Of a DNA stretch of 64,000 nucleotides, positions 27,816 through 36,527 are shown one piece after another; the first letter of the stretch is position 1; each line of letters starts with the position of its first letter. The stretch spans positions 124,001-188,000 of the forward strand of contig NZ_MDSU01000001.1 of the NCBI RefSeq assembly GCF_002119425.1, given 5' to 3'. A program made the translations under genes and the position numbers. The notes below the pieces were generated by a model. It saw only the letters and a program-made list of their open reading frames with translations, did not search any database and was not told the origin of the DNA. This DNA is from Desulfurella amilsii (GTDB taxonomy: Bacteria > Campylobacterota_A > Desulfurellia > Desulfurellales > Desulfurellaceae).

Positions 27816-28154
27816 ATGAATTCAAAAGGTATTAAGATTGCATTGATGGCAGCATTTTTAGCAAGCAGTTTAACGTTGGCATCTTGTCAAAAAAAAGAGG
27901 CAACTAACGCAACAAACACTACGAACACCACAAATGTAACTAACGCTACAAATGCTACAAATGCTACAAATGCTACAGCTCCAGCTCCAGCTAATGAAAC
28001 AAGTAATGCTACGTCTACGCAAAACGCTACAAATGCAACGACTTCTACAAATGCTACAAAATCAAGCAGCAAAGAAATGAAAAAAGAAGCTGTACCTAGT
28101 ACAACTAAATCATCTGCATCAAAATCAGCTAAACCAAAAATAGAGGGTTGCTAA
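27816..28154 (+). CDS. Low-complexity lipoprotein rich in Asn-X-Thr
   Basis: This 112-residue protein has a lipoprotein signal ending in LTLASC, with the Cys near residue 25. The next 55 residues are made almost only of Asn, Ala and Thr, arranged as repeated NAT/NTT/NVT/NET triplets. Thirteen of these fit the Asn-X-Thr glycosylation sequon. The tail is Ser/Lys-rich and ends in Cys. At DNA level GCTACAAAT is repeated three times in tandem (27945-27971), so slippage could change the length. No known domain is present. It has its own promoter and terminator, so it is a single-gene unit. Confidence 0.8.
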   Translation: MNSKGIKIALMAAFLASSLTLASCQKKEATNATNTTNTTNVTNATNATNATNATAPAPANETSNATSTQNATNATTSTNATKSSSKEMKKEAVPSTTKSSASKSAKPKIEGC

Positions 28155-28164
28155 TTGGTTTGAT

Positions 28165-28196
28165 GGGTGAGTTTTTCTCACCCGGATTTAACTTTT
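28165..28196 (+). terminator. Rho-independent terminator of the Asn-X-Thr lipoprotein gene
   Basis: A perfect 7-bp stem, GGGTGAG (28165-28171) with CTCACCC (28177-28183), has a five-T loop. It is followed by a T-rich stretch ending in TTTTTT about eight bases later. It lies 10 bases after the stop codon. Confidence 0.7.
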
Positions 28197-28199
28197 TTA

Positions 28200-29564
28200 A
28201 TGTTGTTTGATAGTGATATAAACTACGTGCTGTCCCTTATAGGGGCTAAAGCAATAGCCAAATTTGCTGGGTTACTAAATAAAGGAGCTACTGCTCTGCC
28301 TGGTCATTTTATTGAAAAGCTAAACCCTAGTTTTTTAAAGGTAATTAGTGATGAAGTAAAAAATTGTATTTTAGTTACTGGTACAAATGGTAAAACTACC
28401 ACATCTAGTTTGATTGTCCACTTGCTAACAAAAGAAAATAAAAATATTGGAAATAACCATGCTGGTTCTAATTTAAAAAGAGGGATTATCAGTTCAATTA
28501 TACCTTATTTAACGTGGGATAAAAAATTTTCAAAAAACTTTGATTATTTTGTTTTTGAGTGTGATGAATTTGCTTTGGAAAAGATAGTACAAGATTTAGC
28601 TGCAAGTTACATTGTTATGTTGAATCTATTCAGAGATCAATTAGATAGATATGGTGAGATAGATACAATTAGAAAAAAATGGAGTTATTTGATTAGTAAC
28701 AATAAACATGTACATTATATAGTAAATGCTGATGATCCATCTATTGCTTCTTTATTTCATAATCAGAATTTAAAGGTTTCATATTTTGGCGTATCAGATT
28801 ATAGTGCCACACAAGATAATCTTAAAGATGTTCTGTTTTGTCCTATTTGCGGCGGGGAACTTGAGTATAATAAACGTTATTTTTCTCATATTGGAGACTA
28901 TTTTTGCACAAATTGCGATTTTAAAAGACCAAAGCCAAATTTAACAGCGAAAATTACGCAAGATTCCGAAGAGGTAGAATTAGAGTATTTAGGTAATATT
29001 TACCATGCCAAAATGCCAATTAAAGGCACCTATAATGTTTATAATATTGCAGCTTCATATTTAGCCTGCGTAGAGCTTGGCTATAAAATAAATAATTTTG
29101 CTAACAATATATTGGACTTTAAATCTACTTTTGGTAGATATGAGCTTATTAATTACAATGACAAAAAAATTTTTTTGATTTTAGTAAAAAATCCTGTTGG
29201 TTTTACGCAAGCTTTAGAGTCTAGCATAGATAACAACAAGAAAAATTTTGTTTTTATACTGAACGATAATATAGCTGATGGTAGAGATGTTTCATGGATT
29301 TGGGATGTAAATTTTGGTTCATTAAAGGACAATATAAACGAGTTAATATTTGGCGGAAGTCGTATGTTTGATATGGCACTTAGAATAAAGTATGAAGATA
29401 TTGGCATAAATAAATTTGTTTTTTTTGATACCTACAGAGAACTTTTTAATAAAATCCACCAATCTGAAAACGATACTTTCCATATCTTTTTAACATATAC
29501 GGCTTTATTAGAATTAAAAAATTATTTAAGCAAGCAAGGCTTTAAGAACTTTTATGAACGATAA
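28200..29564 (+). CDS. murT: Lipid II isoglutaminyl synthase, Mur-ligase-like subunit MurT
   Basis: This 454-residue protein has a Mur-ligase ATP site TGTNGKTTTSS (60-70) and FECDEFALE for the Mg site. It also has a MurT-specific zinc ribbon, with Cys214/217 (CPIC) and Cys236/239 (CTNC) followed by DFKRPKPN. In Gram-positive bacteria MurT and GatD amidate D-glutamate of lipid II to isoglutamine. I use the ATG at 28200. A GTG at 28167 lies inside the terminator hairpin and is rejected. No good ribosome binding site is visible. The gene overlaps gatD by 11 bases. Confidence 0.88.
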   Translation: MLFDSDINYVLSLIGAKAIAKFAGLLNKGATALPGHFIEKLNPSFLKVISDEVKNCILVTGTNGKTTTSSLIVHLLTKENKNIGNNHAGSNLKRGIISSIIPYLTWDKKFSKNFDYFVFECDEFALEKIVQDLAASYIVMLNLFRDQLDRYGEIDTIRKKWSYLISNNKHVHYIVNADDPSIASLFHNQNLKVSYFGVSDYSATQDNLKDVLFCPICGGELEYNKRYFSHIGDYFCTNCDFKRPKPNLTAKITQDSEEVELEYLGNIYHAKMPIKGTYNVYNIAASYLACVELGYKINNFANNILDFKSTFGRYELINYNDKKIFLILVKNPVGFTQALESSIDNNKKNFVFILNDNIADGRDVSWIWDVNFGSLKDNINELIFGGSRMFDMALRIKYEDIGINKFVFFDTYRELFNKIHQSENDTFHIFLTYTALLELKNYLSKQGFKNFYER

Positions 29565-30303
29565 AAAAATTTCTTTGGATATTACCTTTCTTTTTCCTAA
29601 TACTATGAGTACATACGGTGACAGTGGTAATGTTTTGGCTTTGCAAAAGCGATGCGAGTGGAGAGATATTGAAGTTAAAATCCACTATAGTGATATTTAC
29701 GACAGTATTTATCCGTCAAATATTTATTTTTGGGGCGGCGGTCAGGATAAAGCCCAAGAGGTAGTTTCAAATAATTTTAGTCAAAAAAAGTTAGACTTTT
29801 TGATCAAAGAAGTGGAGAATAATAAAGTATTTTTGCTTATTTGTGGGTCTTATCAATTAATGGGTAAGTATTATATAGACTCGAATAACAATAAAATCGA
29901 AGGTCTTGGTATTTTAGATGTCTACACTCAAAGCTCAAAAAAGCGTATGATTGGCAATACAGTAATTGAAACGAATACTAAACTAAACCTTGAAATAAAA
30001 AAAATTGTGGGATTTGAAAACCATAGTGGACAAACTTTTTTAGGGAAAAGCATTGAGCCTTTTGGTTATGTAAAGCTTGGTTTTGGCAATAACGGTCTTG
30101 ATAAAACCGAAGGTGCACTCTATAAAAATATTATAGCATGCTATCAACATGGACCGCTGTTGCCTAAAAATCCCCAACTAACAGATTACATTATTACAAA
30201 ATCCATAGAAAATAGATATGGATCAGGCATAAATATTAATAAGCTCGATGATACATTAGAATATGCTGCCTATAATGCAATACTGAATAGACTAAAAATA
30301 TAA
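29554..30303 (+). CDS. gatD: Lipid II isoglutaminyl synthase, glutaminase subunit GatD
   Basis: This 249-residue class I amidotransferase of the CobB/CobQ-like type supplies ammonia from glutamine to MurT. The nucleophile Cys97 lies in LLICGSYQLMGKYY and the catalytic His199 in CYQHGPLLPKNP. The N-terminal LFPNTMSTYGDSGNVLAL and YFWGGGQDKAQ are typical of GatD. The pair with MurT, with overlapping reading frames, makes the assignment firm at family level. Real amidation of lipid II in this organism is inferred. About 200 bases follow before the next gene. Confidence 0.9.
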   Translation: MNDKKISLDITFLFPNTMSTYGDSGNVLALQKRCEWRDIEVKIHYSDIYDSIYPSNIYFWGGGQDKAQEVVSNNFSQKKLDFLIKEVENNKVFLLICGSYQLMGKYYIDSNNNKIEGLGILDVYTQSSKKRMIGNTVIETNTKLNLEIKKIVGFENHSGQTFLGKSIEPFGYVKLGFGNNGLDKTEGALYKNIIACYQHGPLLPKNPQLTDYIITKSIENRYGSGININKLDDTLEYAAYNAILNRLKI

Positions 30304-30334
30304 CTTAGAGCATACACAAAAATGGAGATTTTCG

Positions 30335-30371
30335 TATAAGTTAATATAAGTTAATAATTGCTGATTAACTT
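30335..30371. promoter_or_regulatory. Repeated half-sites upstream of the icd-kor promoter (operator candidate)
   Basis: TATAAGTTAA occurs twice in tandem (30335-30344, 30345-30354), exactly one helical turn apart. The second copy forms a perfect inverted repeat, AAGTTAAT (30348-30355), eight-base spacer, ATTAACTT (30364-30371). Three half-sites are therefore phased on one DNA face just upstream of the -35. The regulator is unknown. Confidence 0.45.
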
Positions 30372-30377
30372 GGGAAA

Positions 30378-30423
30378 AAGCACACTGGCTGTGCTTGACA
30401 TTGTATAATATTTCATATAAAAT
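30378..30423 (+). promoter_or_regulatory. Promoter of icd-korDABC with a palindrome on the -35
   Basis: TTGACA (30395-30400) and TAAAAT (30418-30423) are 17 bases apart, a strong housekeeping promoter. A perfect inverted repeat, AAGCACA-CTGGC-TGTGCTT (30378-30396), overlaps the first two bases of the -35. It lacks a T-run, so it is more likely an operator than a terminator of gatD. The leader to the icd ATG is about 75 bases and contains two purine-rich stretches. Confidence 0.68.
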
Positions 30424-30505
30424 GCGTTAAAATTTTAAGGGAGGTGGGAGGAAAAATTAAAGAAATTTGTAAATCTAGAATAAAAAAATTATTTTGGGAG
30501 GGTCT

Positions 30506-32740
30506 ATGTCAGACAAAGCTAAGATTTATTGGACAAAGGTCGATGAAGCGCCTTATTTGGCCACGTTTTCGCTATTACCAGCAGTAGAAAAATTTTTTAA
30601 ATCAGCAGGTGTTAGTGTAGAGGTTAAAGATATTTCAGTCGCAGGCAGGATACTCGCAAGTTTTCCAGAGTATCTAAAGGAAAACCAGAGAGTACCAGAT
30701 GATTTGGCTAAACTTGCTGAGTTGGTTAAGCTACCAGGTACTAATGTGATAAAATTGCCCAACATTAGTGCTTCTGTTCCGCAGTTGGTTGCTACAATTA
30801 AAGAGTTGCAAAATAAAGGCTATAATGTGCCAGATTACCCAGAAGAGCCAAAAACAGAAGAGGAGAAAAAAATCAAAGATACTTACTCAAAAGTATTGGG
30901 CAGTGCCGTTAATCCTGTGTTAAGGGAAGGCAACAACATAAGAGCTATATCTAAGTCTGTAAAAGAGAGTGCAAAGAAATTTCCAGATGCAATGGGTTTG
31001 CCATTAAAGCCTTGGAGTAAAGATTCTAAAACGCATGTTGCACACATGAGTGGTGGTGACTTTTATGAGCACGAAAGGTCAATTACCGCTGAAAAACCAA
31101 CAAAAATAAAAATCGAATTTATCGACGATGCTGGCAAACCTCAAGTACTAAAAGAACTTGCATTGCAAGAAAAGGAAGTTTTTGACGGAACGTTTATGGA
31201 TGTTGTAGCTTTGCAAAAATTCTTTGGTGAAGAAATAAATAAGGCAAAGGAAGAAGGCATACTTTGGTCACTACATCTAAAAGCAACAATGATGAAGGTA
31301 TCAGATCCTGTTATGTTCGGTTTTGCAGTAAAAGAATACTATAAAGATGTTTTTGCAAAACACGAACAAACATTTAAAGAAATTGGTGTAAATACGAACA
31401 ATGGTCTTGCAGATGTATACCTTAAGATCAAAAAATTACCCGAAAATAAACAAAAAGAAATCGAGGCAGATATACAGGCAGTTTATGATAAAAATCCCCC
31501 GTTATTTATGGTAGACTCAGACAAAGGCACAACTAACCTTCATATGCCAAATCTTGTTATTATAGATGCCTCACTGCCTACAATAGTAAGAGATGGCGGT
31601 AAAGCTTGGGGGCCAGACGGCAAACCAAGTGATGTCAAAGTAGTTATACCAGATCGATGCTATGCGACAATTTACAAAGAAATTATAGAAGATTGCAAGG
31701 TAAATGGCCAGTTTGATAGGACTACTATGGGCTCAGTTACAAATATTGGCTTAATGGCTATGAAAGCGGAAGAGTATGGTTCACACGATAAAACATTTAT
31801 TGCTCCATCAAACGGTACTTTTAGGGTTGTTGATGAAAACAATAAGGCCTTTATTGAACACAAAGTTAAAAAAGGAGATATTTGGAGAGGCTGCCAAGTA
31901 AAAGATGCAGCTGTAAAAAATTGGGTACAAATAGCAGTAGAAAGGTCAAAACAGACAAAAAATTCTACTGTATTTTGGCTTGATGAAAATAGAGCTCATG
32001 ATGCCCAGTTAATCAAAAAAGTTAACGAGTATCTGAAAGCGTATGATACAACTGGTCTGGATATTCGTATATTAAAACCTCAAGAAGCAATGAGGTTTAC
32101 GGTAGAAAAAGTACGAAAAGGCAAAGATGTGATAGCAGTGACAGGAAATGCGTTAAGGGACTATTTAACGGATCTTTTCCCAATCCTAGAAGTTGGCACC
32201 AGTGCAAAAGTGCTATCTATTATACCATTGCTTGCAGGTGGTAGAGTATCCGAAGCCGGAGCTGGTGGATCTGCACCAAAGCATGTTGAGCAATTTATTG
32301 AGCAAGGTCACTTAAGGTGGGATTCTACGGCAGAATTCACAGCCATTACTACTGCTTTAAGATTCTTTGAGGAAAAATACGGCGATAAAAAAGCAAAGGT
32401 TTTGGCAGATGCATCTGAGATTGCACTTACAAAACTTTTAGCAAACAAGCAGTGGCCAGGAAGAAAACCCGGAGAACTGGATAATAGAGGTCAGCATTAT
32501 TATTTTATAAAATATTGGGCTGAGGGTTTGGCAGGACAAAGTGAGGACAAAGATTTGCAAGCTAAATTTTTGAAACCAGCAAAAGGATTAAGCGAAAACG
32601 AATCTAAAATTATAGAAGAATTTAAGGCAGCTGCCGGAAAGCCTGCTAACATAAATGGGTATTACTTCCCAGATGAAGATAAACTTGCTCTTGCTATGAG
32701 ACCGAGCAAAACATTAAACAATATAATAGATTCAATTTAA
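30506..32740 (+). CDS. icd: Isocitrate dehydrogenase (NADP), monomeric type
   Basis: This 744-residue protein matches the large monomeric IDH family, not the common dimeric one. The start [20 protein letters not shown] is typical. Other landmarks are [33 protein letters not shown] (core DRCYA..Y...I.DCK.NG), [30 protein letters not shown] and [17 protein letters not shown]. It interconverts isocitrate and 2-oxoglutarate plus CO2. I choose the ATG after GGGAGGG over a TTG four codons earlier. The kor genes follow, so the operon would join reductive carboxylation of succinyl-CoA to that of 2-oxoglutarate. Confidence 0.96.
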   Translation: MSDKAKIYWTKVDEAPYLATFSLLPAVEKFFKSAGVSVEVKDISVAGRILASFPEYLKENQRVPDDLAKLAELVKLPGTNVIKLPNISASVPQLVATIKELQNKGYNVPDYPEEPKTEEEKKIKDTYSKVLGSAVNPVLREGNNIRAISKSVKESAKKFPDAMGLPLKPWSKDSKTHVAHMSGGDFYEHERSITAEKPTKIKIEFIDDAGKPQVLKELALQEKEVFDGTFMDVVALQKFFGEEINKAKEEGILWSLHLKATMMKVSDPVMFGFAVKEYYKDVFAKHEQTFKEIGVNTNNGLADVYLKIKKLPENKQKEIEADIQAVYDKNPPLFMVDSDKGTTNLHMPNLVIIDASLPTIVRDGGKAWGPDGKPSDVKVVIPDRCYATIYKEIIEDCKVNGQFDRTTMGSVTNIGLMAMKAEEYGSHDKTFIAPSNGTFRVVDENNKAFIEHKVKKGDIWRGCQVKDAAVKNWVQIAVERSKQTKNSTVFWLDENRAHDAQLIKKVNEYLKAYDTTGLDIRILKPQEAMRFTVEKVRKGKDVIAVTGNALRDYLTDLFPILEVGTSAKVLSIIPLLAGGRVSEAGAGGSAPKHVEQFIEQGHLRWDSTAEFTAITTALRFFEEKYGDKKAKVLADASEIALTKLLANKQWPGRKPGELDNRGQHYYFIKYWAEGLAGQSEDKDLQAKFLKPAKGLSENESKIIEEFKAAAGKPANINGYYFPDEDKLALAMRPSKTLNNIIDSI

Positions 32741-32762
32741 TTTAAAAAGAAGGAGAATAAAG

Positions 32763-33035
32763 ATGGCAGAAGAGCGATTACCTGTTGTAGTAAACGAAGC
32801 TTTATGCACCGCTTGCGGTATATGCATTAAAGTATGCCCAAAAAATGTGCTTGAGCTTGTAGAAGATTTACATGTTTGGACTGGTGCTATGTGCAAAGTA
32901 GCAAGATCTGAGGATTGCATTAGGTGTAAATTTTGCGAAAATTCCTGTCCTCACTTCGCAATTGAGGTAGTAGATATTGGTTTAGAGTTAACATTTAAAG
33001 ATAGCAAAGGAAACTTGATAACAAAATCCAAATAA
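32763..33035 (+). CDS. korD: 2-oxoglutarate:ferredoxin oxidoreductase, ferredoxin-like delta subunit
   Basis: This 90-residue ferredoxin-type protein has two Cys motifs for [4Fe-4S] clusters: CTACGICIKVCP at about 16-27 and CIRCKFCENSCP at about 53-64. It passes electrons between the catalytic subunits and ferredoxin. It is preceded by AGAAGGAG, 22 bases after icd, and followed by korA with a 9-base gap. The gene order delta-alpha-beta-gamma and the downstream subunits support Kor over pyruvate or 2-ketoisovalerate oxidoreductases, which can look alike. Confidence 0.9.
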   Translation: MAEERLPVVVNEALCTACGICIKVCPKNVLELVEDLHVWTGAMCKVARSEDCIRCKFCENSCPHFAIEVVDIGLELTFKDSKGNLITKSK

Positions 33036-33044
33036 GGGGGAAAG

Positions 33045-34187
33045 ATGTCTAACGTAGAAATAGCAAATGGTAATGAGTTAGTGGTGGAAGCTGCCATAGC
33101 CGCTGGCTGCAGGTTTTATGCAGGATACCCTATAACACCTTCAAGTGAAATACCAGAGCATTTCTCTAAAAGAATGCCTGAAGTTAGTGGCGTGTTTATG
33201 CAATTTGAAGATGAGATTGCAAGTGTAATAGCAGCCGTTGGAGCCAGTTATGCTGGGTATAAATCAATGACTGCTACAAGTGGTCCAGGTTTATCTTTAA
33301 AGCAAGAAGGTTTAGGACTTGCCTGCATGATGGAACTGCCACTTGTTATCGTTGATGTCATGAGAGGTGGCCCATCTACGGGTTTACCAACCCGTGTGTC
33401 TCAATCTGATTATATGCAAGCGCGTTGGGGTACACATGGCGATCATATGATAATTGCGCTTGCACCATCAACCTTGATTGAAACATACACAGAAACAATC
33501 AGAGCCTTTAATTTAGCAGAAAAATACAGAACACCCGTTTTGCTATTAACAGATGCAGTACTTGCCCACTTGCATGGTAGGGTTGAGATCCCAGATATTT
33601 CAAATTTTGAAATCATTGAAAGAACGCAACCAACAGTGTCACCAGAAGAATATTATCCGTACGACGTAGAGCGCTTTGGTATGGTACCGCCTTTACCAAA
33701 TAAAGAAAACTGGAGAAAGTACAAGTTCCATATGACTGGCTTAAATAAAGACAAGACTGGTTTTCCAACGGTTGATCCCAAAAAAGTTGAAGAAGACGAA
33801 GAAAGAATGATAAACAAGATAATGAATAATACAAAAGATATTGAAAGCTTTGAATATTATATGGTGGATGACGCTGATTTGCTTGTTGTAGCGTATGGAA
33901 CAAATGCAACAGCAGCAAGAGTAGCCATTGATGAGGCTAGAGCAAAAGGTATTAAGGTAGGTATGTTTAGACCAATTACAGTATGGCCATTCCCAGAGAC
34001 ACAAATATTTGATTTAAGCAAGAAATTCAAAAAGATAATTGTTAGCGAGATTAATTTAGGTCAAATGTTGTACGAAGTACAAAGAGCCGTAAGAGGAAAC
34101 TCAGAAGTTTTTACTGTTTTGCTAGCCGCTGGAGTTCCTATTAGGCCTCAGCAGATACTCGAAAAAATTGAGGAGGTATCTAAATGA
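33045..34187 (+). CDS. korA: 2-oxoglutarate:ferredoxin oxidoreductase, alpha subunit
   Basis: This 380-residue protein contains the pyrimidine-type region of the thiamine-diphosphate enzyme. The N-terminus NGNELVVEAAIAAGCRFYAGYPITPSSEI (core AGCRFYAGYPITPSSEI) is diagnostic. FEDEIASVIAAVGASYAG, ATSGPGLSLKQEGLGLA and DVMRGGPSTGLPTRVSQSD follow. The C-terminal domain around residues 280-380 resembles transketolase C domains. It fixes or releases CO2 at the succinyl-CoA/2-oxoglutarate step. The stop overlaps korB by 4 bases. Confidence 0.93.
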   Translation: MSNVEIANGNELVVEAAIAAGCRFYAGYPITPSSEIPEHFSKRMPEVSGVFMQFEDEIASVIAAVGASYAGYKSMTATSGPGLSLKQEGLGLACMMELPLVIVDVMRGGPSTGLPTRVSQSDYMQARWGTHGDHMIIALAPSTLIETYTETIRAFNLAEKYRTPVLLLTDAVLAHLHGRVEIPDISNFEIIERTQPTVSPEEYYPYDVERFGMVPPLPNKENWRKYKFHMTGLNKDKTGFPTVDPKKVEEDEERMINKIMNNTKDIESFEYYMVDDADLLVVAYGTNATAARVAIDEARAKGIKVGMFRPITVWPFPETQIFDLSKKFKKIIVSEINLGQMLYEVQRAVRGNSEVFTVLLAAGVPIRPQQILEKIEEVSK

Positions 34188-35005
34188 GTGTTGATTACTC
34201 AAAATATTTAAGAATGGACAAATTGCCACTATACTGGTGTCCTGGTTGTGGCAATGGTACTGTTTTGAAAGCTTTATTGACGGCAATAGATGAGCTTGGA
34301 TGGGAAAATAATGATGTTGCTATGGTATCTGGCATTGGGTGTTCTGCTAGAGGGTCTGGCTATGTAAACTTTCACACACTACACACACTGCATGGAAGGG
34401 CAGTACCTGCAGCTACTGCTATAAAGATGTGTCATCCAGATATGCATGTTGTAGTGTTTTCTGGTGATGGTGATATGACAGCAATTGGTGGCAATCACTT
34501 TATTCATGCTTGTAGAAGAAATATCGATATTACATTAATAATTGTGGATAACTGGATTTATGGTATGACTGGGGGACAGTATTCTCCACTTACGCCTACT
34601 GGCACAAAAGCTTCAACTATGCCAAGAGGAAATATTGATCCAACATTTGACGCAGTAGAGCTTGCAAAAGGTGCTGGCGCAACGTTTGTAGCAAGGGGCT
34701 CTGTGGCGGAACCTGTAATATTAAAAAACTACATAAAAAAAGCACTTGAACATAAAGGCACAAGTGTTGTTGACGCGTTATCCAATTGTCATATACAATG
34801 GGGTAGAAGAAACAAATTTGGAGATCCAGTAAAATTAGTAGATTATATCAAGAGTGTTACAATTAGCCAGGCAAAATCAGCAAAACTTGCCAAAGAAGAG
34901 CTTGAGGGTAAATATATAACGGGTATTTTTGTAGATGATTCTACGAAAAAAGAATACACGCAAAGCTACAAAGAGCTTATTGAAAAAGCTCAAGCTAAGG
35001 CTTAA
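34184..35005 (+). CDS. korB: 2-oxoglutarate:ferredoxin oxidoreductase, beta subunit
   Basis: This 273-residue subunit binds thiamine diphosphate. YWCPGCGNGTVLKAL lies near residue 18 and GIGCSARGSGYVNFHTLHTLHGRA near 51. GDGDMTAIGGNHFIHACRRN near 97 is the GDG..N cofactor motif, and the metal motif ends in NIDITLIIVDNWIYGMTGGQYSPLTP (core VDN..YGMTGGQ.SPTTP-like). It forms the active site with the alpha subunit. It is followed 11 bases later by korC. Confidence 0.94.
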   Translation: MSVDYSKYLRMDKLPLYWCPGCGNGTVLKALLTAIDELGWENNDVAMVSGIGCSARGSGYVNFHTLHTLHGRAVPAATAIKMCHPDMHVVVFSGDGDMTAIGGNHFIHACRRNIDITLIIVDNWIYGMTGGQYSPLTPTGTKASTMPRGNIDPTFDAVELAKGAGATFVARGSVAEPVILKNYIKKALEHKGTSVVDALSNCHIQWGRRNKFGDPVKLVDYIKSVTISQAKSAKLAKEELEGKYITGIFVDDSTKKEYTQSYKELIEKAQAKA

Positions 35006-35016
35006 AGGAGATTAAT

Positions 35017-35583
35017 ATGGGGTTGCATTATGAATTAAGATTCGTTGGTATAGGCGGACAAGGCAATATGCTTGCCGGCACGATTATAGCAGAAACAGCA
35101 GTTTACTATGAAAATAAATATGCCACACAAGTTCCCACTTATACATCGCAGGTTCGTGGCGGTCCAACAAAAGCTGATGTAATAATTTCAGATGAGCCAA
35201 TCCAATTTGCAGAAGCAACGCATATTGATTTTTTGCTTGCGCTTGACCAAAGAACCTACGATATGTACAAAAAAGATTTAAAGGGCGGAGCAATAGTTTT
35301 AGTAGATAGCGGTCTTGTCAATGTTCCAGAAGAAGATCATAAAAAATGGGATGTATATGGTTATCCTATTGTTAAAACAGCTAAATACGACATAGGCAAT
35401 GTTGTTACGGCTAATATTTTGGCTGTAGGCATGACAATTGAATTAACGGGTATTTTTGATAGGGAGAATGTAAAGAAAGCGATAGCAGATAGAGTACCTG
35501 CTGCATTTTTAGATCTCAACATGAAAGCCTACGAAACTGGTATTGAAATAGCTAAAAGATTAAAAGTTGAAAAAGGTAAATAA
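35017..35583 (+). CDS. korC: 2-oxoglutarate:ferredoxin oxidoreductase, gamma subunit
   Basis: This 188-residue subunit of the 2-oxoacid:acceptor oxidoreductase gamma family has RFVGIGGQGNMLAGTIIAE at the N-terminus. TSQVRGGPTKADVIISDEPI comes next, then GNVVTANILAVGMTIELTGI. The domain docks with the alpha/beta core. It has an AAAGGAG site and is the last gene before a strong terminator, so the operon icd-korDABC is a closed unit. Confidence 0.92.
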   Translation: MGLHYELRFVGIGGQGNMLAGTIIAETAVYYENKYATQVPTYTSQVRGGPTKADVIISDEPIQFAEATHIDFLLALDQRTYDMYKKDLKGGAIVLVDSGLVNVPEEDHKKWDVYGYPIVKTAKYDIGNVVTANILAVGMTIELTGIFDRENVKKAIADRVPAAFLDLNMKAYETGIEIAKRLKVEKGK

Positions 35584-35607
35584 AAGCTTTTACTTCAATT
35601 TAATTTT

Positions 35608-35635
35608 AAAAGAAGGGTTTATCCCTTCTTTTTTA
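35608..35635 (+). terminator. Rho-independent terminator of icd-korDABC
   Basis: A ten-bp stem, AAAAGAAGGG (35608-35617) with CCCTTCTTTT (35623-35632), has a five-base loop. The stem ends in a T-run. It lies 25 bases after the korC stop and closes the operon before the speE ribosome binding site. Confidence 0.85.
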
Positions 35636-35655
35636 TTTATTAAGAAGGAGGTGAT

Positions 35656-36498
35656 ATGAATCCAGAAATGTGGTTTACGGAAAAGTATGGAAATGATGCA
35701 GGTTTAACATTTAAAGTAAAAAATGTTCTGACTACGCAACAAAGCACTTATCAAAGGCTTGATATAATAGAAACATATCAATATGGTAGGGTAATGTTAC
35801 TTGATGGTCTTGTTATGCTAACGGAGAAAGATGAATTTGTTTACCATGAAATGATTACTGCACCTGCTGTAATGTCGTTAAAAAGTAGAAAAAGAGCGCT
35901 AATAATTGGCGGGGGTGACGGCGGCACTGTACGAGAATTAATAAAGTATGATTTTGAAAAAATAATAGAAGTTGAAATAGACAACGTAGTTATTGAGAAT
36001 TCTAAAAAATTTTTAGATTTTACTGCATGTGGTTATAATGATGAGCGTGTTGAAATAATTATTGGCGATGGCGTAGAATTTGTTAAAAATACAAATGAAA
36101 AATTCGATTTAGTTATCATTGACTCAACAGATCCATTTGGAGCAGCAGAAGGATTATTTAGCGGTCAGTTTTACACTAATGTGTACAAAATTTTAAATGA
36201 CGATGGTATAGTTGTAGCGCAAGCAGAAAACCCATACTATAGCCCAGATTGGTTTTTAAAATCAAGAAAAAATATGCAGAAAGCTTTTGGCTCAAATACA
36301 TTGAATTACTGTGCATTTATCCCTACATACCCCTCCGGTATGTGGCTTTTTTCTATAGGGTATAAAAATATAAACCTACATAATTATTTCAATGAAAAAT
36401 TATACAGTATTAATTCTCATACATATAAATACTATAACCGTCAAATTCACGAGGCTTGTTTTGCTTTACCTCAGTTTGTTTTAGAATTAATAAAATAA
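35656..36498 (+). CDS. speE: Spermidine synthase (polyamine aminopropyltransferase)
   Basis: This 280-residue enzyme moves an aminopropyl group from decarboxylated S-adenosylmethionine to a diamine. It begins MWFTEKYGNDAGLTFKVK. RVMLLDGLVMLTEKDEFVYHEM follows (core LDG..m.t..DEf.YhEm). The nucleotide site is IIGGGDGGTVRELIKY, then EVEIDNVVIE, with the catalytic region FDLVIIDSTDPFG holding the conserved Asp. It has a perfect AAGAAGGAGGTGAT site. The by-product methylthioadenosine feeds salvage through mtnA at 5.7 kb. No speD is visible in the window. Confidence 0.95.
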   Translation: MNPEMWFTEKYGNDAGLTFKVKNVLTTQQSTYQRLDIIETYQYGRVMLLDGLVMLTEKDEFVYHEMITAPAVMSLKSRKRALIIGGGDGGTVRELIKYDFEKIIEVEIDNVVIENSKKFLDFTACGYNDERVEIIIGDGVEFVKNTNEKFDLVIIDSTDPFGAAEGLFSGQFYTNVYKILNDDGIVVAQAENPYYSPDWFLKSRKNMQKAFGSNTLNYCAFIPTYPSGMWLFSIGYKNINLHNYFNEKLYSINSHTYKYYNRQIHEACFALPQFVLELIK

Positions 36499-36527
36499 TT
36501 TCATTTTACATATAGAAGGTGATTTTT

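Noticed and set aside
27945-27971. Tandem GCTACAAAT as a CRISPR or minisatellite array
   Set aside because: There are only three perfect units, there are no spacers, and it is in frame in a lipoprotein gene.
27887-28072. 61-codon minus-strand frame rich in Val/Ala/Phe
   Set aside because: It is the antisense of the Asn-Ala-Thr repeat, so its composition simply mirrors that repeat.
28167-28199. GTG start for murT eleven codons earlier
   Set aside because: It lies inside the terminator hairpin of the upstream gene, and MurT homology starts after the ATG at 28200.
30378-30396. AAGCACA/TGTGCTT hairpin as a terminator of gatD
   Set aside because: No T-run follows, and the arm overlaps the -35 of the icd promoter, so an operator is the better reading.
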